Source: Leptasterias polaris (Eukaryota; Echinodermata; Asteroidea; Forcipulatida; Asteriidae). From it: a DNA stretch of 64,000 nt. The stretch lies in contig JAZGTN010000052.1 of the NCBI GenBank assembly GCA_037783415.1, forward strand, positions 558,001 through 622,000, in the 5' to 3' direction. Positions 1 through 9,781 of this stretch are shown here, one piece after another. The notes beneath the pieces are model-generated. The model made no database searches. It saw only the letters and a program-made list of their open reading frames with translations, and was not told the DNA's origin. Both the position numbers and the translations under genes were made by a program. Position 1 is the first letter of the stretch. Every line of letters begins with the position of its first letter.

Positions 1-60
1 GCACTTGAACAAACGGAAACAATTAAGACAGGCTTATGAAAGGTTTGAACTATGAAATCC

Positions 61-190
61 ATTTACAGAGCACCTTAAAAGGGTTCCCGGCACATTTCCA
101 CTGCCAGAAACACAGGGGCAAACCCATTTACGTAGCACCTTAAAAGGGTTACCGGCACATTTCCACTGCCAGAAACACAGGGGCAAACCC
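61..190. repeat. Two-copy 65-bp tandem duplication
   Basis: Two adjacent 65-bp units (61-125 and 126-190) share a nearly identical sequence beginning ATTTAC and ending GGGGCAAACCC, with only a few substitutions. A similar GTAGCACCT-type word recurs near 51476, so the unit may belong to a dispersed family. It lies downstream of the DECR2 stop codon and no gene was recognised here. Confidence 0.85.
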
Positions 191-375
191 CTTCTCTGAA
201 CAATAAGTGTAACTGGGTTCTTTTATGAGAATTTAACATTAAACTTCCAAATAATTCTAGCACCAATAATGAAACCATTATGCCTATCAAGTTAAACTTT
301 GGCAACATTTTAAAACTGCTTGAAGTTATTCCATATTTTAAATAAAATCTTTTGTGATAACTATCAAGTAATAAT

Positions 376-455
376 CACTGGGAAACTTACTGGGTAAATT
401 TCAAATAATTTAGGGTTGAACAAAGAAAATTGACTAGAGCAGGACAAAGAGTTCC
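376..455 (-). mobile_element. Partial tRNA-derived SINE (family A tail)
   Basis: The stretch contains the tail word shared by all family A copies in the window: CACTGGGAAACTTACTGGGT, then AATAATTTAGGGTTGAACAA and GACTAGAGCAGGA, read in antisense. The tRNA-like head is missing, so this is a truncated copy. Family members are compared under the copy at 57072. Confidence 0.6.
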
Positions 456-735
456 CTCCCAGTTCTTTCCAGTTCATATTAATACTGTTCCTAGAACAAT
501 ACCAATCTGGACTCCTCACTTCCGCCACAATTTAAGTCAGCCCCTGACGCCAACAATTTTAAGTCACTCATTGAAAAAAACAAAATTCTAAACAGGAGCT
601 GCATGCATGATGGTCTGCAAGTTTCTAGCCCAGTGGCGGCGGTTTGAGTAGTAAAGACAAGACAAGACAAGATCTTAGCAATGCTGCTCATGACCCTCAT
701 AAGACAAAATCATCCTGGTAGGTTTAAAACAGATG

Positions 736-3700
736 TCATAGTTTTGCTGCAAACTTTTTACTGTAGGCACTGAAGCTGTTAACACAAGTCATCCAATGAC
801 CCCCATCCACAACAATGGTATGGCCTGAAATGTGATTGGCCGCGGGGCTGGCAGCAAACACAGCGCAGTTTCCAATGTCGAGCTTGGTGCCCATTCGCTG
901 GAGTGGAATGTCCGCAAGTGTTTCTTTGTCGATCATATTACCTACTGAGATCAAGACCAAAGAAAAATCAAAACACAGTATGAATGGGCAGCCCACACAA
1001 TAACTCCGAGCTCTCCAACCACAGTTCTCCTTTCAGAAGAACCAATCAGAGCAGTGCCGACTCTAATAAACTAATATCTAGGAACATAGGCATTATCAAT
1101 AAACTGAAATATGTCTTTCCCTCTGAGATTTTACTTAAAATGTATAACACTTTAATTTTAACTCATGTTACCTATGGTATACTTGCCTGGGGTAAACACT
1201 CATCTTGCAAATAGAATTTTCATTTTACAAAAAAGGGCACTGAGAATTATTGACAATGTAGACTTTAGAGCTCACTCAAACCCATTATTCATTAGACATA
1301 AGACTCTTAAAGTTAATGATATTTATTTGCTCCAATTAGGAGTCTTTATGTATCAGTTCTTTAAACATGAACTACCTAATTATTTTCAATCTATGTTCAT
1401 TTCAAATACCTTTGTTCATCATCACTTTACCAGGCACACCAGTGACATCCATATTCCATATGTACGTACAACACTTGCCCAAAAAGGAATTCGTTATCAA
1501 GGTCCTAAGTTTTGGAATTCCTTAAATAATGACATTAAATGCGTGATCAGTCGTTACTTATTTAAGAAAAAATTGAAGTGTATGTTACGGAAAAAATATG
1601 ATACTACATAATGGCTGAATTGATTTATTTATTTTTATTTTTTTTTCATTCAGAAATGTAATCTTTTTTTCTATATTTTCTCTGCCGATTGACCTTCTTG
1701 ACCACTACTTCACTGCTGTGCAGTAGGCCTACGTCCGCGTCTTATTGTCCTAGTCCTTGTCCTTGTTTGTGTAACCTGTTATATTCATTTAGTGTGTAAT
1801 AAACAATAATACAATTCTGTATGCAATTAATACATTTTAGCTACACACGTCATGGGGGTCTCTACTCGACAAGCTCTGCTTTTTTGGAGACTCCCACCAC
1901 TTAACCACATTCTATTTTGTATTAAGCCATGTATGTTTGATTGATAGATTGAGTGGAAATAAAGTATTGTAACACTGAAACCTTTGAATCCCTGTAAAGA
2001 GACCTGCATCTCAAACACTCCTCAGTCTCCTGACAATGACTAGAGCAGGGTAGTCGAAACGTTGCGACCAATTAAGAACTTACTCCGCAGTGAAGTTAAT
2101 AACCAGAAGTCCCCTCAATCCACTCCCAACTATGCTTGGCCTATTTTTGTCTCCCTAATCCAGTTTTTCCAAAGCTTAATTCGAGCTTTCATTTGTTGTG
2201 AGTAAAGAAAAACCGCAATCATACAATGGTAGAAAACTCTTCCCTCATCCACCTGGTGTGAAAGTTTTCTTGTTCTTAAATCGATATTCCTCTCACACTT
2301 ACCCAGCCTTCTCATGCCCTCGGTGTCAGCAACTGGTCCAGGTGCTATTCCAACCACACGGATACCCTGGGCTCCCCACTCATTGCACAAAGATTTTGTC
2401 ATTGAATCTGAAAAAGGAAGAAATTAACTTGCTTATTCCGATAGCTGAAATCCAAATAAGCAACAGTGAGTTTTGATTAAGAAAATCTTCTATTTGTTTA
2501 ATTTGACATTTCAAATTGAAATGTTTCTCTGGAGGCCTGGTATAAATTGTATAATCAGTAACCTCTCAGATCAAATTAATGACTGGAGCTCACAGATTAA
2601 AAATATTCACATTTTTGTTCCAATGATTGTCAATCCCGTACGAAAATCTTTCAAGACAAAAATGACTCTGAATCTTTTGTGGATTCCATCAAGTAATTTG
2701 TGCAAAAACGATTCAAGTTCTTCTTTTTTAAAACTCACCTACGGCAGATTTTGCTGCACTTGCATGAATCTGAAAAAGCTGTGCTCGGTAGGCGAGGGTT
2801 GCTGATATATTGATGATCACACCACCATGATCCTGTAAAAATTCATGGACAAATGAGAATTTTGTGCAAAACCCTTGCATTGACATCACACCTGGCTACA
2901 GTCTGCTGTACACGCTTTGCCATTTTTTGAGTCAAACTACATGTTAAGATATGGTGTGTGTCTAAAATCGTGTTCGCATTGGATTAAATAACTGTGACTG
3001 TAGGTAAGATTCCAATGGGTAAATCTTACCACTGTTCGCACTTGCAATTATTTGACATGGGTAAACTAAACGAGACAATGACGAAACAAACTGACTGACC
3101 AAAAAGAACGTAATTTCTGAGCTCTGTATACCGCCGCAATTACAACAGAAGTGTGAACATCACCAATGCGTGCATGTCGTAGTTCACTTCTGCGTGTCAT
3201 GTGATCATGGCTGTGCAGCAAACCGGACGTGGTATTTTACTGGCTGGTTTTAACCGGGGCGATGCGTCCGCACTGGCTTGGTTAGTTTGACCAGGTCAGT
3301 TTACCCCTTGCTCTTTTGTTTACCTGGGCAGAAGGTGGCCGGTTACTAAACCATTGGACTCGAATAAGTTACCTGGGTGAAATTTTCCTGGGCTGTTTGC
3401 ATTGCACTGACTGGACTAAAAATGTGTCAAGTTAACCATTCTCTTGGTTAATTAGTTTACGCCCACAAAAAAAACTGCACTAACCCCAAAATGTCTCTTA
3501 CTCATCACTGTGAAAATCTTCCTCTTGAAAATGGAATGAAAGTCCACTTTTCTCCATGAAATTATAAATCCCCCAAATCACCTTGTTTGAAGCCATCATC
3601 AGAGCCTAAGTTTTTCAGTTGATTTTACTGTGTTGTGCTTCTGAAAACAGTCCAAGGCTATATCTTGGGTTTCTGTGTTCAGTGGTTTAATCACAAGGAG

Positions 3701-6700
3701 TAGCATGAACACATCTGGATAGATTACTGTTTAATGACGGGGAGTCAACCTGAGAGATGTTTTATTGGTCAGCATTTTGGTTTGTTTCACCTTGTTTCAG
3801 GTCAGCAGTAATGGTCAGTACACTTTGGATAGACAAGTGTTTACCTTTGGAGTAGAGCATGATAACATGGCTAATAACCCCCATGGGACCATGGAGTGGG
3901 GGGGGGGGGGGAGTGGGAAATGACATTCCAGAGAATTATTCACCAATTAAAGAGGTCTGGGCTTGGATGGAGAGCATTCCTTGAAATCAGGGTGATCACA
4001 GAGGCCAGTCAATGGTCTGGGGTATTTTGTTCCTTTTTTTCCCCCTGAGGTGATTTAAGGGAGCTGCAATTCCCTAAGCATGGTGAAAGAGAAATTATTC
4101 AGTGAATTTCAGCCAAATGGCCTGCACTCACTAAGATTTTACAATGGTTTCAAAGCAAAGGTTTTGATACAACAATTAAATGATTGTACTCATGTTTGGG
4201 GTCAAAACATAGAGCAAGGAACAGAAATTGACCACAGGCAAAGAGTGTGTGGTTTGGATCGTACAGGACAATATCCCCTGAAATCAGAAGAGACCTTGGG
4301 AAGGATTCTGGATTACTTAGGCTTCCATAAATCTATGATTTTAAAGTTTTTTTTGAATGGCAAGGAAAACACCTGCATTAACATCTGCCCCATGATTGGA
4401 AAGGCATACCTACTGACCCTCATATACTTGTCATAGACGACCTTTGATGTGTTGAATGTTCCTACTGTATCAATCTCAACCACTGTCTTGAAACCGTTGA
4501 AAGACAGGCTACCAGCTGGAGACAGAAAATTGCCAGCAGCACCTATTGGGAATAACAGGAGAAAAGAAATAATTGTTTTGATTTACAATACACCGATCCA
4601 TTAAGCCACGCCCATTTCTCATTGACCAATCACAACCGCGAAATCTGATCACCATTTGAGCCGTTTGGTGATCTTTGCACTAAATGGTGATCGGGTTTCG
4701 CGGCTGTGATTGGTCAACTCGTAAGGAGGCGGGGCTTAATGGATCGGTCTATTGTTTACCACAGTGCAAGTGCTTTTGTTGACTGCATTTAATATAGATT
4801 GATTGATTTCTTGTTTTATTCAAAAAGGAACACACCCCCATTCCCTGGGATTCACTGGGTGAAGGGTTACACCAATATTTAAAAATAATATAGTTAATAC
4901 ATTGAGGAAAAGTTAATCATTTTAAACTTATTTTGGGTTGAACAAAGACAAATTGCCAAAAGCCGGGCTTGAACCTGTGACCTCCGGATTAATATGCCGG
5001 CGCTCTACCAACTGAGCTATCGAGCCAAAAGTTTGAGGTCTCCTTATTTTGTCAATATCTTTGTTCAGGGGTGCCAGTCAGAAGCCAATCAACCTGTGGC
5101 TGCCGTATAGCCAAAGTTTATGATACAACCTGGGAAGGCATAGCAGAGGGATCACCTTTAAGTATAGATGCAACTTTTTATTTCAAGTAACAAACCACAA
5201 GGGAAACAATTTAAGCCAATAATTTGTAGCATTGATTTCCTAACACTTCTTCTTTTTTTCTATTCATCCTGTTATTGGCGTAATTGTGCAATTTAAAATT
5301 TCAAAATATTTTTCTGAGAGGTCATTTAAGAAATAAATTAATCAGGAAACTGCTGCCTTACCATTCACTAGGATATCAATATGACCATAGTGGTGGAGAG
5401 CTGCGTCCACACCATTCATGACTGTATCTGGCTGTGTAAAGAGAGAAGACATTAACAAAAGTCACTACAAATATCGAATTCAAATCAGTGAAACATTGCA
5501 TGATTTGCCTTTCCGTCCGGTAACAATTTCTTTTTTGAAAGCAAACTTCTCTACAGTTTGCCACAATGGCAAAATAGATCTAAGAGAGTAATCATGCTAG
5601 TGCCGTGTGAGCTTAGATTTGGACTGATATAGACGATGTGACCTGTGACATCACATGTTTACAAAAGAGCCACAGAGCCTGGACTTCCTGCAGGCACATT
5701 TGTACACAGATCAATTGAAGAAAACAACAAATCTTATGTTTTGTGAAGATTGCACTGTCTGATTTTTCTCAACTTTTGATATGAAGAAAGGGGGGACATC
5801 TTAAAAGCTGTACAGCTGTTGCTTTTGTAAATTTTGAATTTATGTGAAAATTATGACACAAAATGTAAATTTTCCCATATGGCCTGTGTAGTATCTTGCC
5901 CGGCAGGAAATGCTTTAGAATGTACAAGGTCACCACTCTGTGAACAAATGTAACATGGTCTATAGAAACTAACACTCACTTCAACACAACAGGTATAGAT
6001 CTTTCAACAGAAAAGTCGGTTTGTGTTCAACTATGCTCCCCTACTCCCAAATCTTGGGTCACTGCTCTTAGATTGTACCTTTTTGACATCCAACTGAAGG
6101 GGTAAGCATCTCTGACCAGTTGCTTCTTCAAGTTTCTTGGCTGCCTTGGATAAAAACAAATTTAAGTGTTTTTAATAAACCCTGTCACGATAATACGCGC
6201 CATTTTGAATCTGTCCCATGTGCTGTGGTGCGTAGTTTATTTCGAACTCTGCAACTTGATAAACGCACTTGATGTACAGCGCGACAAGCCCCCATGATGT
6301 TCCGATCATTTAAATATCTGTTCAGATAACTAACGCACCACGGCGCACAGGGCAGGTTCAACACGGCACATATTACCGTGAAAGGGTCTGATTCAGTAGT
6401 AAGTAAAGAAGATGATTCAGTTATAAACCTGGCCTGGAATTAAACAAGTGTCACAGAGCTTATGGCCTCTGTTGCCCCTGGTCTTGGCCATGGTGCCCCT
6501 TTAAAAGTTTCCCCATAGACTTTAAGATTTCCCGATGGAAATGCCCTTTGCTAAATGAAAATGGCATTGTCCTTTCAAAGATGAAATTCCTGGAATTTGT
6601 TTTAAGAAGGGCTTACTAAAGCTATTATACTTTGCTGTCTTTAAAAAAAAATATAAAAAAAATGTTGAAATCTACAAGCGATTCAACTGAGAATAAAGAC

Positions 6701-9553
6701 AAACAGACAATCAATTGACTCCAAATCGCTGGATGCATTTTTCCTGAACTTTCCTGAATCAGAATCACACAGAATCTGGGAACTCAAACAAACAAACCTT
6801 TGAGCTCATGACCAGATTTGTACGATCAAGCCTAAGAAGCCATATCTGAACTAAGCAGCTTGCATCTTGCATCTTGCATTGTTGTACTCTCCTAAAAGCA
6901 TTGCTGCTGTCCTGGAGAGGGTGGGTTGCAAATTCCATTTTGTGCTCTGTGCGACTTTGGCTATGGCTACGTCTGTTGGATGCAGCAACAACGTTAAAGA
7001 ATATAACTTTTTGGTGTTCCAGCCGTAGCCATTGTCGAAGCCATCAGTTCAGACACGGCCTTACATTGGGCTCCGTAACTGATTCCATCAAAATCAACAA
7101 AATCAGGAAACGAACTTTGGAGGAGGAAGGTTGCTTGAGTGATTTTCATGCAACTTCCGAGTTACATCTTCAGCAGTCTTAAAGGGGTATGTATACGTTT
7201 GGTAATGACTTTGAAAACTAATGGCAATAAAAACTTACTTGGTTTCAAGTAAAGCAGCTTCTGCCAGTATAGAGCATTTTGAGAAACATTTCACTTTGAA
7301 GTAATGTGGTTTATTGAAAAAGATATCAGGTTTTATGCCCCAAAAATTTGAATTTGTCAGAAACGCTTCTCAGACTGTGTATTCCTATAGGGAATATTAT
7401 TCCTGTGTGGACATATTCACTCCGGTTTTTCGGCGATATCTCTAAAGCGCGACCACCTTTTGAAATGAAATTTTCACAGGTTAGTGTTCTTAGGATTAAA
7501 ACAATCGAACAGTTCCTAAAATCAAAGGTATACTTTGCCTTTAATGCCTTGCTACACAGGGCAGTTTTTAAGCCAACTTGAAGGCAACCAAGTGCATTAA
7601 TATGCTTAAGAAACACTTTGGCCGCACAAGATACATTCTTCTAGCTGTAGCTCTTTATCCCAAGGAAAATTAATGAATAATGAGAAAACTTCAATGTGAA
7701 TGAATGTTTTCATTGGAGATTGCCTGGAACTGGTTGCCTGTAAATGACCCGATGTGACATGGCCTTTGCTTACTTTCTGTACTCTCTGTATATTTCTGCT
7801 TGCGATCACCGTGTCACATTGATGTCTGTGAAACAAACCAAGAAATTCTGGTCAGTTGATGACAAACAGGGATTCTATATGAAAAAAACCTTAGTTACTG
7901 AAATAAAGTTCTAAAGAGACAGAAAATAAATGGTAAACAATTTAATTACAAAACTGTCTGCTGATATTAAAAGCAAATGGTTCAAGTACCAAATAACTTG
8001 TAAATCATGTAACCTTCTGGCTGCTAAAATAGTTTTCTCAAGAACCCAAACACGTATTTCATAGAAATTGAAGAAGTGCCACAGTCCCGTAGTTGCAATT
8101 ATCACATAGCATTACTGATGGTAAATGCGATAATCATAACAATCAATCCTCTAATCGGTCATAGATGGAGGGCTACAACAAACCATTTTGCAACTTTAAA
8201 ATTTATTTTCCCCCCCCCCCAAACATTTTGTACCCAAATGGGCATATGTGAAATTTTGAAAATCTTTGATTTAAAGATCCACAGACTAAAGAAAGAAATC
8301 AAGAGAAATATAAGCCAAGCTGTTTGTGTACTTGGCGTGTCATGGCCGAGTGGTTAAGAGCACCGAACTCAAGTTCTGGTGTTTCTGATCACCAGAGTGT
8401 GAGTCCAAGTTGTGACACTTGAAATGAAAGCTTTTACCATTATATTGCTCCATCGGACGGGACGTAAAGCTGTAGGTCCCATAACTCTAAATGACGTGAC
8501 CAAGAGTTTTGATTATCGCAGCTAGTTTCTGGTGGCTGAGTCATATATAGATACAGGTTCAAATCCAGACTGTGATCCTAATTACCTCATGAAGACTTCA
8601 GCGATGGTAAAGCAAATTCCAGAACCACCTCCTGTGATAAAGGCCACTTTGTTTCTGTTAATAAAATTTACAAAAGAATTGTCAACATTTTTCTTGCAAT
8701 GAAAAAAGTACACTTTCAGAATGGACTTCAACTTATCAGAGTCTTAATATTAACTGTTAATTGTAGTCCATACACCCTAAAAAGGGTAACACTAACAGGA
8801 AGCTGTGACCTCACTTGACCTTAACATTTTTTGGGGTCAACATTGTTGAGGTCAAGTGAGGTTGTATTTGTTACCGGAAGGCGAGGATTCTGAATAACAG
8901 TGAGAATTTATCATTTTTAGATTTGTTCTTTTGCGGAGCGGGTTTTTTGGACCCTCGCTGCGCCGAGCTTACTGTGAGAACAAAGAATACGTAGAGCCTA
9001 ATTTTGGCGAGATCCGGTTTCAAAAGAGAACTCCAGTTGCATAAAGTGGAACCTGTGTAGAAAATATGATAAAACTAGTAGTTTGTAAAAAAACCTAAAG
9101 TAAATAACAAGAAAAATAAAAAAAATAAAAAAACACCCTTGAATTGCCACAATTGAAGAACATTACTACAAGAAAAATATAATCACTGAGCCAAACATTC
9201 TGGGTCGTAAGGTAAATCCTCGATGTGACGTGACCAATCCTACTTATATTCCTAACCCCTCCCCCTGCCCCGCCCCCACCACCCCGGCCCGGCCCGCCCC
9301 CCCTTCCAGCATTGCATGATTGTGGATGATTGAAGCTCACGACCTGACGACAATTTATACATACTCAATACAATACTATACTGCACTAGTTTTGCTTACA
9401 ACTGGCATTTTTGCTCTTTTACTTTGAAGCATTTTACCTCCATGGTAGACGCAAGGGAGTTATCACTGCAACTTACCGCAAAATATCTGACTTGAATACA
9501 TAATCATAAGTTGATAAACACACATCCAATTCATCATTACTTTCATCTCCCAT
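736..9553 (-). CDS. DECR2: Peroxisomal 2,4-dienoyl-CoA reductase (frameshifted copy)
   Basis: An SDR-family enzyme that reduces 2,4-dienoyl-CoA with NADPH during peroxisomal beta-oxidation of polyunsaturated fatty acids. Nine coding exons on the minus strand, all GT-AG: 9553-9477, 8654-8586, 7825-7774, 6144-6079, 5431-5362, 4543-4418, 2832-2739, 2407-2303 and 941-736. The start [10 protein letters not shown] and the block SDILRNKVAF align with vertebrate DECR2, as do [38 protein letters not shown] and the end VDGGHWMT. The C-terminal AKL is a PTS1 signal. The family's Asp/Lys pair corresponds to Asp136 and Lys181. Expected length is about 287 aa (human 292). Two oddities: exon 6 has one extra base in an A run at 4500-4503, which gives a stop after about 133 residues, and the TGGGSGIG motif reads TGGGSGIC (Cys40). 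Either may be an assembly error. Identity is secure; whether this copy works is open. Confidence 0.93.
1050..1815 (+). mobile_element. 3' end of a non-LTR retrotransposon (LINE) with broken RT ORF
   Basis: Translated fragments carry the typical C-terminal block of LINE reverse transcriptases: [32 protein letters not shown] and then, in a second frame, [18 protein letters not shown] and [13 protein letters not shown]. The frame changes near 1190-1210, so the ORF is broken. It ends at a TAA at 1609-1611, followed by a T-rich 3' tail and AATAAA around 1798. It sits in the last intron of DECR2 in the opposite orientation. The clade (Jockey/CR1-like) is a guess from the motif pattern. Confidence 0.8.
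4586..4754. mobile_element. Fold-back MITE, family 1, copy 1
   Basis: The 169-bp element is an imperfect palindrome along almost its whole length. It begins CAATACACCGATCCATTAAG and ends with the complement, CTTAATGGATCGGTCTATTG; the arms include GATTGGTCAA and GATCACCATTT in both orientations. A near-identical copy lies at 32063-32230. It encodes nothing and is probably a non-autonomous DNA transposon. It is in a DECR2 intron. Confidence 0.9.
4931..5222 (-). mobile_element. tRNA-derived SINE, family A, full-length copy
   Basis: Read on the minus strand, the head GATAGCTCAGTTGGTAGAGC is a near-perfect tRNA A box with D-loop, followed by a B-box-like GGTTCAAGCCC at about 4967-4977. The acceptor stem halves do not pair, so this is a SINE and not a working tRNA. 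The body matches the copies at 46623 and 57072, and the tail contains the shared TTGTTCAACCC word. It is in a DECR2 intron. Confidence 0.8.
6179..6387. mobile_element. Fold-back MITE
   Basis: Long imperfect inverted repeats bound the 209-bp element: the left end ACCCTGTCACGATAATACGC matches the complement of the right end TATTACCGTGAAAGGGT. The arms also share TGTCCCATGTGC-like and GCACAGGGCAGG words. No coding capacity is seen. It lies between DECR2 exons 3 and 4. Confidence 0.75.
7179..7544. mobile_element. TTAAAGG-ended MITE (superfamily member)
   Basis: The element starts TTAAAGGGGTATGTATACGT and ends with TATACTTTGCCTTTAA, an imperfect inverted repeat. Its interior contains TTCTCAGACTGTGTATTCC, TTTTCGGCGATATCT and GAAATTTTCACAGGTTAG, all of which recur in inverse orientation in the copy at 41960-42319. 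The shared ends TTAAAGG...CCTTTAA also define the elements at 27840 and 47317. Confidence 0.75.
8332..8579 (+). mobile_element. tRNA-Leu(CAA)-like SINE next to a splice donor
   Basis: GTCATGGCCGAGTGGTTAAG with the anticodon-arm GAACTCAAGTTC resembles tRNA-Leu(CAA), but the B box is degraded (GAGTCCAAGTT), so a working tRNA is unlikely. A body follows with GCTCCATCGGACGGGACGT and GCTGTAGGTCCC. A second B-box-like word, GGTTCAAATCC, lies near 8547-8557. The element ends only a few bases from the splice donor of DECR2 exon 2 (8586), placing it at an exon edge. Confidence 0.65.
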
Positions 9554-9781
9554 TCTTGCGGTGCTTGATGGTTGGTCCTTGCTCTATGGTTCTAGACACC
9601 CAACCTCAACACAATGGAGGTAATGAACTTGTTTATATAGGGCGCCCTCTATTGACAAACAAAACGCTCTCCTATTCTAAGACGTGTCCCCTGACGTTAT
9701 ACAACTGTCTGACTGATTTCTTTTGAGAAGAGACCACCTTGTTGTGATTAAACGATTGATTCATCTCTCTTCGTTTGAAAA
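9554..9781. promoter_or_regulatory. Bidirectional spacer between DECR2 and CEP72 start codons
   Basis: Only 228 bp separate the DECR2 ATG (minus, 9553) from the CEP72 ATG (plus, 9782). Both 5' UTRs and both core promoters must lie here unless untranslated exons exist further away. A TTTATATAGG word occurs near 9631-9640, 5' of CEP72, and a CTCCTATTCT and CTCTCTTCG stretch lies close to the CEP72 start. No strong CpG island is visible. The regulatory role follows from the arrangement and is not shown by motifs. Confidence 0.6.

Noticed and set aside
4080..4436. Open frame of 118 residues on the plus strand
   Set aside because: No family similarity; its end overlaps DECR2 exon 6 in antisense.
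4966..5030. Possible tRNA gene on the minus strand
   Set aside because: A and B boxes are present but the acceptor stem does not pair, and the same head is attached to a repeated body, so it is a SINE.
8339..8420. Possible tRNA-Leu(CAA) gene
   Set aside because: The T arm is degenerate and the sequence continues into a SINE-type body.
9095..9340. Gly-rich open frame on the minus strand near DECR2 exon 1
   Set aside because: It is a C-rich low-complexity tract read in antisense; the true DECR2 first exon at 9477-9553 fits phase and homology.
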